Positions 11,894 through 19,049 of a DNA stretch of 25,474 bases are shown here, one piece after another (positions within the stretch are counted from its first letter, which is position 1; each line of letters opens with the position of its first letter). A model generated the notes under the pieces. The model saw only the letters and a list, made by a program, of their open reading frames with translations. It did not search any database and had not been told where the DNA came from. Position numbers and translations under genes: made by a program. Source of the DNA: an uncultured Oscillospiraceae bacterium (GTDB taxonomy: Bacteria > Bacillota_A > Clostridia > Oscillospirales > Oscillospiraceae); contig CAAEDK010000169.1 in NCBI GenBank assembly GCA_900754605.1, positions 1-25,474 of the forward strand, read 5' to 3'.

Positions 11894-12946
11894 TCAGCAG
11901 GATTGCAGCAGTTCCAGCGGGACGCCGTACCTGGCGGCCAGATCCGCGAAGTCCTGCTCAATGGCGGGGCTGATGTCGATACCCTCCCGCTCCGCCTGCC
12001 GGGTCAGATGGAACTCGATCTCCCCGGGGATCATGATCTCCCGGAAGCCCGGTGCCGTGGGGGCGGCCTTCAGCTCATCATACATGGCGTCGGTCCGGGC
12101 TTTGAAGGTTTCCAGATCCACGAATCTGCCGATGTCGATGGCGCCCATGAAGTACCCCACACCGGAGGGCTCCTTGGGATCCTCGAACATCCGGGGGATT
12201 TGGCGGCTGTTGTTGCCGCCGCAGAGGCAGCAGCAGATCACGTCGATAATCAGGGCCAGGGCGTAGCCTTTGGCGCCGCCCAGGGGTGTCAGGGCACCCT
12301 TGTTGGCTACAGCGGGGTCTGTGGTGGGGCTGCCGTCCGGAGCCAGGGCCCAGTTGTCGGGAATGGACTTGCCCTCCTTCAGGGCCAGAGCGATCTTGCC
12401 CTTGGCCACGGTACTGGTGGCCATGTCCAGCACCAGATCCGGGTACTTGCCGGAGGGCACCGCCACCGTCAGGGGATTGGTGCCCAACATGGCGGTGGCA
12501 CCGCCGAAGGGAGCCACCAGGGCGGGGGAGTTGCAGATGTTGAAGCCGATCATGCCCTCTGCCGCGGCCTGCATGGCGTAGAAGCCGCCGAAGCCGTAGT
12601 GAGAGGCATGATTTACGGTGCAAAAGCTGACACCGTATTCCTTGGCTCGCCGGATGCACGCCTGCATGGCGGCAGTGCCGATGGTGGAGCCCATGCCGTT
12701 GTTTCCGTCCATAGAGAACACGGCACCACTGTCCATGGTGATGGTGGGCTGGGCGGTGGCGGAGGTGCACCCCCGCTCGATGCGGGTCACATAACCGCTC
12801 AGGCGGGTCATGCCGTGGGAGCGGACGCCCCGCATGTCGCTGAACAGCAGGTTCTTCAGCAGCGTCTCGGCGTCCTGGTGGGACATACCTGCCTTCTCCG
12901 CCACCTGAATGCCGAACTGCCGCAGGGATTCGACTGTGTATTTCAT
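11894..12946 (-). CDS. Ldh_2 (malate/L-lactate/ureidoglycolate) family NAD(P) dehydrogenase
   Basis: A 350-residue protein of normal family length; ATG at 12946 after AAGAGG. Family marks are MRGVRSHGMTRLSGY (Ser-His-Gly at 43-45), VNHASHYGFGG with the catalytic His region at 113-116, APFGG and the GTNPLTVAVPSG block at 155-166, and LDMATSTVAKGKI. Members include AllD, DlgD, YbiC and ComC and act on L- or R-2-hydroxyacids carrying a second acidic group. Here it most likely oxidises an imported hydroxyacid or reduces its oxo form. ICCCLCGGN is an unusual cysteine cluster. The exact substrate is not readable. Confidence 0.88.
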   Translation of the reverse strand: MKYTVESLRQFGIQVAEKAGMSHQDAETLLKNLLFSDMRGVRSHGMTRLSGYVTRIERGCTSATAQPTITMDSGAVFSMDGNNGMGSTIGTAAMQACIRRAKEYGVSFCTVNHASHYGFGGFYAMQAAAEGMIGFNICNSPALVAPFGGATAMLGTNPLTVAVPSGKYPDLVLDMATSTVAKGKIALALKEGKSIPDNWALAPDGSPTTDPAVANKGALTPLGGAKGYALALIIDVICCCLCGGNNSRQIPRMFEDPKEPSGVGYFMGAIDIGRFVDLETFKARTDAMYDELKAAPTAPGFREIMIPGEIEFHLTRQAEREGIDISPAIEQDFADLAARYGVPLELLQSC

Positions 12947-12961
12947 GGGAAAGACCTCTTT

Positions 12962-13702
12962 CTACAGATGTTCTTGCTTCGGCGCAATGGCCGCCCGGCG
13001 GCGCTGCATCTCGCCCCGCCAGGCCATGATCTCTTTAGCGGTGACCCTCTCACCCCGGGCGATAGCGGCTTGACAGGGCCCCTTCAAAGCTTCCTCGGCG
13101 TCCATGGCCCGGACGCAGGCCTCTGCCAGCTGCCCGGCGATCTCCTGGGGGATGACGATGGCGCCGTGGGCATCCGCATGGATCAGGTCGCCGGGGCGGA
13201 CCGTCATGCCGCAGATGTCCACCGCTGTGCCGGCCTCTACCATGTGGATGTAGGCGTGGGAGATCAGCACCTCCTTGGAGAACAGGTAGAACCCGACCCT
13301 CTTTACTTCCTCGATGTCCCGGACGCCGCCGTCGGTGATGACGCCGATGCAGCCCAGGGCCCGGTGGACCGTGGCCTGTACGTCGCCCCAAAAGGAGCCC
13401 ACCGGCACCCGGTCCAGGTCTTGAATGGCTGCCACCATAGGCAGGTCGAAGTCCTCATACTGGCGGTAATACGCCTCCATCACCGCGCTGTGGGCCGGCG
13501 TGGCCGGCTGCCGGGCGGAGATGACGCCGGTGCGGGCATAGCCCACCATGGGTTTGTCGCTCATGGCGGCGCGCATCCGAAGCTCCGGCCGGGTGAAGCC
13601 CTCGGTCCGGCCCCGGACACCAAAGCCCTCGATGGCGTTGCAGATGGTGGGGGTGTCAAACTGGGCCAGGGCGTCCAGCTGTTCCTGTGTCAGAAACGCC
13701 AT
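12962..13702 (-). CDS. RraA-like / HMG-CHA aldolase family protein
   Basis: A 246-residue protein; ATG at 13702, one base after the aldolase stop, with GGGAAGGG inside the end of that gene as ribosome site. It has FDTPTICNAIEGFG, then SFWGDVQATVHRALGC and GVITDGGVRD (Arg128-Asp129), the G-x20-R-D type motif of 4-hydroxy-4-methyl-2-oxoglutarate aldolase/oxaloacetate decarboxylase relatives, and GDLIHADAHGAIVIP. These enzymes use Mg2+ to cleave or decarboxylate 2-oxo-4-hydroxy acids. The metal and catalytic residues are intact, so it is likely an enzyme and not an RNase E inhibitor. A role next to the HpcH aldolase is inferred. Confidence 0.85.
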   Translation of the reverse strand: MAFLTQEQLDALAQFDTPTICNAIEGFGVRGRTEGFTRPELRMRAAMSDKPMVGYARTGVISARQPATPAHSAVMEAYYRQYEDFDLPMVAAIQDLDRVPVGSFWGDVQATVHRALGCIGVITDGGVRDIEEVKRVGFYLFSKEVLISHAYIHMVEAGTAVDICGMTVRPGDLIHADAHGAIVIPQEIAGQLAEACVRAMDAEEALKGPCQAAIARGERVTAKEIMAWRGEMQRRRAAIAPKQEHL

Positions 13703-13703
13703 C

Positions 13704-14507
13704 TCAGTACGCCCTTCCCAGCTGGTCCAGCACGGCGTGGGAGGTCTGCATCACGTTCTTGGCGCCGCTGACGATGTAGTTGAAGTCAAAGTTCATGCAC
13801 ATATAGTTGACACCACGGCGTATCCAGTCGGTGACGAACTTCTCGCTGCAGGCGCCGGAGACGCCGAAGAGCTTGCCGGTGCCGGCCAGGGCCTGGCCGA
13901 TCTTGTCAAATTGCTCCTGCACCTCCGGGTCGTTAACGGTGTAGGTGCGCTCCGGGGTGTTCATGCTCATGGTGAAGTCGTTGGGTCCCACCACGAAGCC
14001 GCTGATGCCGGGGAGTTTGGCAATCTCCGGCAGGTCCTTTACCACGTCAATGTGCTCGATCTGTACAATGGTGAGGATATATTTGTCCGTGTCGGCCACA
14101 TACGCATTCTTGTCCCAGATGCCGTAGTTGACTGCCCGGCGGGTGCCCATACCCCGGATGCCGTCAGGGGGGTAGTGGGTGGCGGCGGCGGCCTGCTTGG
14201 CCTCTTCCAGCGAACAGACCATGGGCACCACGATGCCGTCCGCCCCCATGTCCAGGATGGCCTTGATGATGACGGGATCGTTCCAGGGCACCCGGACGAT
14301 GCCGGCGGCGCCGGCGGCCCGGCAGGCCATCAGATGGTTCTGGATATCCTTGCGGTCGATGGCGCTGTGTTCGCCGTCGATCCAGATGAAGTCGAAGCCG
14401 CAGCCGGCGATCATCTCGGTGACGAAGGGGCTGTCAAAGCCCACGTGGGACCCGATGGCCAGCTTGCCGGCGGCCACTTTGTCGGTGATCTTGTGCGCAT
14501 TATACAT
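13704..14507 (-). CDS. HpcH/HpaI-family class II aldolase
   Basis: A 267-residue protein; ATG at 14507 after AAAGGAGG (the frame is open upstream without a site). It has WIDGEHSAIDRKD (His47 the likely base), RVPWND (Arg72), GIVVPMV, IQIEH-type metal ligand region (Glu151) and GPNDFTMS (Asp177), all typical of HpaI, GarL and YfaU. These enzymes split 4-hydroxy-2-oxo acids into pyruvate (or a homologue) and an aldehyde with a divalent metal. With hydroxypyruvate reductase and glycerate kinase downstream, a GarL-like reaction giving pyruvate and tartronate semialdehyde is attractive, but other aldehydes are possible. Confidence 0.9.
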   Translation of the reverse strand: MYNAHKITDKVAAGKLAIGSHVGFDSPFVTEMIAGCGFDFIWIDGEHSAIDRKDIQNHLMACRAAGAAGIVRVPWNDPVIIKAILDMGADGIVVPMVCSLEEAKQAAAATHYPPDGIRGMGTRRAVNYGIWDKNAYVADTDKYILTIVQIEHIDVVKDLPEIAKLPGISGFVVGPNDFTMSMNTPERTYTVNDPEVQEQFDKIGQALAGTGKLFGVSGACSEKFVTDWIRRGVNYMCMNFDFNYIVSGAKNVMQTSHAVLDQLGRAY

Positions 14508-14540
14508 GGGAAATTCCTCCTTTAGTAATACATGAGGGCA

Positions 14541-14580
14541 AAAAGACGGCAGGTCCGGCCGGTCACCAGCCAGACCTGCC
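14541..14580 (-). terminator. Partial terminator / mRNA-segmenting hairpin after tctC
   Basis: GGCAGGTC (14548-14555) pairs with GACCTGCC (14573-14580), with inner GGC/GCC. On the leftward strand it is followed by GTCTTTTTG. It lies between the binding-protein gene and the aldolase, so it may reduce read-through and give more binding protein than enzymes. Confidence 0.65.
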
Positions 14581-14606
14581 GCTGTGAGGACGCTGGTCAA
14601 TGGAGA

Positions 14607-15611
14607 TTACTTGAAGTAGTCGGCATAGGCCATCATCTTCTCGTTCTCTTCCTGAATGTAGGCAATAGACTCCTCGGTGTCGAGGAAATAGGGAGTCTGG
14701 TTGTAGGCGGTCTTGATCTCCTCGGCATACTCCGGCATCTCAGAGATTTCTTTGAACGCTTGGGCAAATTTCTGGCAGATGGCAGGATCGGTCCCCTTGG
14801 GGAACATGACATAGTACATCAGATCGTAGGAGAGATTCACACCCTGTTCCAGACAGGTGGGCACGTCGGGCAGGTAGTCCAGCCGCTCGGAGGTCGTGAC
14901 TGCCAGATACTTAAAATCACCGGAGGTCACATAATCCTGAACGGTTCCGATGGGATTGATAATAACATCCAACTGGCCGCCCAGAAGATTCGCAACACGT
15001 TCTGCAGAGGATGAGGCATTGACGATATTCAGCTGCGCATCTTCCTCCACATTCAGTACGACGGATGCCCAGTGAGAGGTGGCTCCAGTGTTGGCGGCGA
15101 TTTTTACGGTCTGGGGATTGGCCTGGGAATATGCAATCAGCTCCTCCATGGTGTCATAAGGGGCGTCAGCCCGCACGACCACGGCCTCGCCGGAACTCTT
15201 TCCCACCACAGCCACGGTCTCAAATGCCTCGGAACCGTAGTCGGCAATGCCGGTGGCCTGGTTGATATTCAGGCAGGTGTGATAAAACAGGCAGGTATAA
15301 CCGTCGGGAGAGGCGTTCTTGACTTCCTCGGAACCCAGCGCTCCGCCATTGCCGGTGATATTGGTGACGACTACGGTCTCACCCAACACATCCTCCAGAT
15401 ATTTTGCATATGTGCGGGCATTAAAGTCAGTGTCGCCCCCGGCGCCCATGGGAACGATCATGTTGATGGATTTGGTGGGCCAGTCAGTGCCGCCATCCTC
15501 CGAAGAGGCGTCATCGGCCGGGGTATCCGGGCTGTTGCCGCAGCCAGCCAGCAGGCTGCACATCATTACGGTTGCACAAAACAGAGAGAACAATTTCTTC
15601 CAGGTTTTCAT
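14607..15611 (-). CDS. tctC: TctC-type substrate-binding lipoprotein of a TTT transporter
   Basis: A 334-residue protein; ATG at 15611 after AAAGGAAG. A lipoprotein signal ends in LLAGC (Cys24), followed by a Ser/Asp-rich linker. Then comes the Bug/TctC fold: WPTKSINMIVPMGAGGDTDFNAR, the N-terminal ligand loop, NITGNGGALG, and the second-domain loop around ANTGATSH. It captures a carboxylate outside the membrane for TctAB. The Asp-Thr-Asp in the first loop, in place of the small residues common in other members, may reflect a polar hydroxy-acid ligand; this is speculative. 60 bases separate it from tctA. Confidence 0.93.
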   Translation of the reverse strand: MKTWKKLFSLFCATVMMCSLLAGCGNSPDTPADDASSEDGGTDWPTKSINMIVPMGAGGDTDFNARTYAKYLEDVLGETVVVTNITGNGGALGSEEVKNASPDGYTCLFYHTCLNINQATGIADYGSEAFETVAVVGKSSGEAVVVRADAPYDTMEELIAYSQANPQTVKIAANTGATSHWASVVLNVEEDAQLNIVNASSSAERVANLLGGQLDVIINPIGTVQDYVTSGDFKYLAVTTSERLDYLPDVPTCLEQGVNLSYDLMYYVMFPKGTDPAICQKFAQAFKEISEMPEYAEEIKTAYNQTPYFLDTEESIAYIQEENEKMMAYADYFK

Positions 15612-15671
15612 GTTGAATCTTCCTTTCTTGTCATGTTTAACAGCGTCTGCTGTGGTGCACGGTTGGATTCC

Positions 15672-17174
15672 TCAGGCAGTTGCCTTTTTACGGTCATTTA
15701 GCTGCTTGCGAATCGTCAGAACGATGGAGATGGCAGCCGCCACCAGGAACACGCAGGAAATGGGGGATGTCACAAATGTAGAGATGTCACCGTTAGAATA
15801 CATCAGCGCCCGGCGCAGGTTGGTCTCAATGGTCTCTCCCAGCACAAAGCTCATAATCATAGGAGCCAGAGGAATGTCGAATTTGCTCATGGCATAGCCT
15901 ACCAGACCGAAGAAAATGATGGACCAGCAGTCGAACAGCCGGTTATTGAGTGCGAAGGCACCGACTACGCACAACACGATGATAATGGGCATCAAATAGT
16001 ATTTGGGCACCTTTAAAACCTTTGCAAACAGCCGCAGGCCAAACATCTGGACAAGGATCATCAGAATGGAGGCAACCACCATGGCGGCAAACACGCCGTA
16101 TACCACATCGGGGTGGGTGGTGAACAGCAGGGGACCGGGCTGGACACCGTGGACGATCAGACCACCAAGCAGCATAGCCGTAGCTGCATCACCCGGAATG
16201 CCCAAGGTGAGCAAAGGAATCATGGCCCCGCCGATGGTGGCGTTATTGGCGGACTCGGAGGCGACTACGCCGTCAATAATGCCGGTTCCAAATTTCTCCG
16301 GGGTTTTGGATTTGTTTTTAATCACTGTGTATGCCAACAGATTGGATGTGGCACCACCGATGCCGGGCAAAACACCAATGCCGGTGCCAATCAGCGCGGA
16401 AATCAGGAAATTCCATTTCTGGCTCAAAAATTCTTTTAGGGTGAAGCCGAATCCCTTGCCGGAGAACTGCATCACTTGGCCGGAGCCAGCAGCGAGAGCC
16501 TTTTTGTTCGCGGCAGTGCTGAGGATTTCTGAAATGGCATAGAGGCCCACCAGCACGGTCAGAATGTCGAAGCCTCCGCGGAGACCGGAAAAGCCGAAGG
16601 TATAACGGCTGACGGCATCAATTGGGGCTGCGCCTACGGTGATGAACATAATGCCTAGAGCCGCAGAGATCAGCCCCTTAATCAGAGATTTCCCTGCCAA
16701 GCTGGCAATCAGGGTCAGGGCGAATACCGAAACAGAGAAATACTCCGCAGGCCCGAATTTTAGAGCGAAATTAGCAATGATTGGGGAGACAAATACGAGG
16801 ATCAGAATGCCGAAAATCGTGCCCAGAAAAGAGAACACCGTGCCCACACCCAGAGCCTTGTAGGCCTGCCCTTTTCTGGCCAGCGGAGTTCCGTCAAAAC
16901 AGGTGGCCACAGAGGCCGGTGTGCCGGGAATGTTGATCAGGATGGCTGCAATCAGACCACCGGACACGGCACCAATATAAATTGCCATCAGCAGCGCCAT
17001 GCCTTTGATGGGCCCAAGACTGTATGTAACCGGCAGAAACAGCGCAATGCCGGTCACTGCGGTCAAACCGGGAACGGAGCCGAAAATAATGCCCACAATG
17101 ACACCGAGAATCATCAACGCCAGCGTATCCGGTGTTGCGATTGCTGCGATGCCGTCGATAAAAAGATCTAACAT
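15672..17174 (-). CDS. tctA: TctA large membrane subunit of a TTT transporter
   Basis: A 500-residue, strongly hydrophobic protein of full family length; ATG at 17174 after AAGAGGAGG. Family signatures include IFGSVPGLTAVTGIALFLPVTY near residues 30-50, the loop ILINIPGTPASVATCFDG, and the second repeat GIGVLPGIGGATSNLLAYT then TLGIPGDAATAMLLGGL. About 11-12 membrane spans are expected. It forms the channel for sodium- or proton-driven uptake of a di- or tricarboxylate delivered by TctC. It follows tctB by 14 bases. Confidence 0.95.
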   Translation of the reverse strand: MLDLFIDGIAAIATPDTLALMILGVIVGIIFGSVPGLTAVTGIALFLPVTYSLGPIKGMALLMAIYIGAVSGGLIAAILINIPGTPASVATCFDGTPLARKGQAYKALGVGTVFSFLGTIFGILILVFVSPIIANFALKFGPAEYFSVSVFALTLIASLAGKSLIKGLISAALGIMFITVGAAPIDAVSRYTFGFSGLRGGFDILTVLVGLYAISEILSTAANKKALAAGSGQVMQFSGKGFGFTLKEFLSQKWNFLISALIGTGIGVLPGIGGATSNLLAYTVIKNKSKTPEKFGTGIIDGVVASESANNATIGGAMIPLLTLGIPGDAATAMLLGGLIVHGVQPGPLLFTTHPDVVYGVFAAMVVASILMILVQMFGLRLFAKVLKVPKYYLMPIIIVLCVVGAFALNNRLFDCWSIIFFGLVGYAMSKFDIPLAPMIMSFVLGETIETNLRRALMYSNGDISTFVTSPISCVFLVAAAISIVLTIRKQLNDRKKATA

Positions 17175-17188
17175 GTGATGTCCTCCTC

Positions 17189-17737
17189 TTATCCGAGAAT
17201 ACCGGCCGGCAGGACCATATCCAGACCGTACACAAACAGGTAATAGACACCGATGGCCACGATAACAGAGAGGATGACAATCACAGGCAGTTTCCGCTTC
17301 TGCTTCGGTGTCAGCAGCATCATCGTGGCAAACAGGAACAGGGCCGAGGAGATGAGAAAGCCCAGCACAGACATCAACGCCATGTACACAATCAGAATCG
17401 CGAATATGGCAATCAGTGCCTTGGTGTCGGCGTTGCGGTTGGCAGCGTCATCGTCCCAGTCCTCCACCTTGAACGTGCCGTCTTCCTCTGTCGGCTTCGC
17501 AGAGGGAGCTGCAGGGGGCGGGTTTTTGCCGGCCCTCAAAGAAAAGACCAGCTGCAAAACACTGAGAACAGTCATTAGAGCGCCGATCACCTTGGGAACA
17601 AAAGAGGAATCCACCACGGAGGAGCCGCCATAGGCGTCATAGCTGGGAATTGTAAAAGCCAGCGCGAAGTACGCGACACCTACTATCAGAAAAATTACGC
17701 CAACCAGAAGCTCTTTGTTGCGAATCGTTTTTTTCAT
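17189..17737 (-). CDS. tctB: TctB small membrane subunit of a TTT transporter
   Basis: A 182-residue protein; ATG at 17737 after AGAGGTGAGAG. About four membrane spans are visible (LLVGVIFLIVGVAYFALAF; VIGALMTVLSVLQLVFSL; ALIAIFAILIVYMALMSVLG; LPVIVILSVIVAIGVYYLFVYG) with a Pro-Ala-rich charged cytoplasmic loop between spans two and three, the usual TctB arrangement. It pairs with TctA. The gene is 24 bases after the dehydrogenase gene. Confidence 0.9.
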   Translation of the reverse strand: MKKTIRNKELLVGVIFLIVGVAYFALAFTIPSYDAYGGSSVVDSSFVPKVIGALMTVLSVLQLVFSLRAGKNPPPAAPSAKPTEEDGTFKVEDWDDDAANRNADTKALIAIFAILIVYMALMSVLGFLISSALFLFATMMLLTPKQKRKLPVIVILSVIVAIGVYYLFVYGLDMVLPAGILG

Positions 17738-17760
17738 CCACTCTCACCTCTGAAATCGCA

Positions 17761-18729
17761 TCATGTTCTCGGCTCCTTGGGCACCACCACGGGCCAGGAA
17801 GGCTGGCGGCCGGAGAGCACTTCGTCGATGCCCATAGCGGCGTGGAGGCCCATGCGGTCCGTGGTCTCCAGCGTCAGAGCCGCGTTGTGGGGCGTGACCG
17901 TCACGTTGGGCAGCTGGAAGAGCGGATCGTCCGGGCTGGGGGGTTCGGTTTGGAACACGTCCAGCCCCGCGCCGGCAATGGCGCCGTTCTGCAGGGCCTC
18001 CGCCAGATCCGCCTCCCGGATCAGGTCGCCCCGGGCCGCGTTGATCAGATAGGCCGTGGGCTTCATCATCCCGATCAAACGGCGGTCCACGCTGTTGCGG
18101 GTCTCCGGGGTGGAGGGCATGTGGATGGAGACGATGTCGCTGCCGGCGAAGATCTCCTCCATGGTCTCACGGCGGCCCACTTCCGGGTCCCAGCGGTCTG
18201 CAGGAAGGAAGGGATCATAGCCGATTACCTCCATGCCGAAGCCGTTGATGGCCTTCTTCGCCACCATGTGGCCGATCTTGCCCAGGCCTAGCAGCCCCAG
18301 GGTCTTTCCCTCCAGATCCATGCCCTTGACCCGGTTGCGGATGTCGTAGTCGCCGCGTCTGGCCGCCCGGTCAAAGAAGACCAGCTTCTTGGCGCAGGCC
18401 AGGATCAGCATCATGGTGTGCTCCGCCACCGCCACGGTATTGCTCAGGGGACCGTTGGTGACCCAGATGTTCAGCTCCCTAGCCGCGTCCAGGTCGATCT
18501 TATCCAGCCCCACCCCGTGCTTGCTGATGACCTTCAGGCGGGGGGCGGCCTCCATGATGGCACGGGTGATATGCTCATTCCGGGCCAGCAGGGCATCACA
18601 GTCTGCCACATCCTCCAAAATCGTCTGCTCGTCTGTCCCACGGCCCATTTTTATGGTATAGCCCTTTTCGGCGAGATAGTCTTTTCCGGGCTGAGAAATG
18701 TCCGAAGGGATCAGAACTTTCTTTTCCAT
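17761..18729 (-). CDS. Phosphoglycerate dehydrogenase-like 2-hydroxyacid dehydrogenase
   Basis: A 322-residue protein. I chose ATG 18729, about 11 bases after GAGAGG; the GTG at 18738 is too close to that site. It has the SerA-like substrate loop SKHGVGLDKIDLDAA (70-83), NAD motif GLLGLGKIG (145-153) with Asp172 after it, and catalytic Arg233 (NAARG), Glu262 (TEPP) and His281 (TPHNA). It has no ACT domain, so a catabolic role is more likely than serine synthesis. It is the first gene behind the sigma-54 promoter. It may act on the imported hydroxyacid, like SlcC on sulfolactate. Confidence 0.87.
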   Translation of the reverse strand: MEKKVLIPSDISQPGKDYLAEKGYTIKMGRGTDEQTILEDVADCDALLARNEHITRAIMEAAPRLKVISKHGVGLDKIDLDAARELNIWVTNGPLSNTVAVAEHTMMLILACAKKLVFFDRAARRGDYDIRNRVKGMDLEGKTLGLLGLGKIGHMVAKKAINGFGMEVIGYDPFLPADRWDPEVGRRETMEEIFAGSDIVSIHMPSTPETRNSVDRRLIGMMKPTAYLINAARGDLIREADLAEALQNGAIAGAGLDVFQTEPPSPDDPLFQLPNVTVTPHNAALTLETTDRMGLHAAMGIDEVLSGRQPSWPVVVPKEPRT

Positions 18730-18771
18730 TCTTGTCACGTCCTCTCTGTTGGTTGTTCGCCTTATTATAAA

Positions 18772-18787
18772 GCAATCTCTGTGCCAA
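18772..18787 (-). promoter_or_regulatory. Sigma-54 (-24/-12) promoter of the nine-gene operon
   Basis: Reading left: TTGGCAC-AGAGA-TTGC (18787-18772), a full match to the TGGCAC-N5-TTGC consensus. The start is expected near 18760, giving a leader of about 30 nt to the first gene. The divergent gene encodes a sigma-54 activator with GAFTGA, which fits exactly. Confidence 0.9.
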
Positions 18788-18943
18788 TTTTGGAAAAATC
18801 AATGTTTTTGGATGCCACAAAATTTTTGCTGAAACTCCGTTGAGCGGTTTTTCAGATTTTCACAAAAGTGTCTCCAAAATTTTGCAGCCTCAATTGGTTG
18901 TTTTCACCGGAGAGTGTTTTATTCGTTCAAAATAGTGTTTTAA

Positions 18944-18971
18944 CTGTTCTAAATCGTCTCAAATAGAACAG
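18944..18971. promoter_or_regulatory. Likely upstream activator site of the PrpR-like regulator
   Basis: CTGTTCTA (18944-18951) and TAGAACAG (18964-18971) form a perfect 8-bp-arm dyad with a 12-base gap, about 160-185 bases upstream of the -24/-12 element. That is a usual distance for sigma-54 enhancers. A related half site, GTTCAAAATAG, lies just before it (about 18924-18934). The dyad also ends nine bases before the regulator's own -35, so autoregulation is possible. Confidence 0.6.
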
Positions 18972-18979
18972 ACGGCGGC

Positions 18980-19008
18980 TTGACGTAAAAAGCGGCTTTT
19001 GCTATGAT
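18980..19008 (+). promoter_or_regulatory. Vegetative promoter of the sigma-54 activator gene
   Basis: TTGACG (18980-18985), 17-base spacer, TATGAT (19003-19008); start near 19015, about 35 bases before the ATG at 19050. Confidence 0.75.
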
Positions 19009-19049
19009 GGGCAAAGAAGCACACCGATTTTTGGGAACAGGAGGCTGCT

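Noticed and set aside
11798..13771. Rightward 657-codon frame opposite the dehydrogenase and RraA genes; likewise 9658-10800, 13548-14525 and 21387-23066
   Set aside because: Products are His-, Gly- and Val-rich shadows of GC-rich genes with good starts and motifs on the other strand. The longest lies across several confirmed genes.
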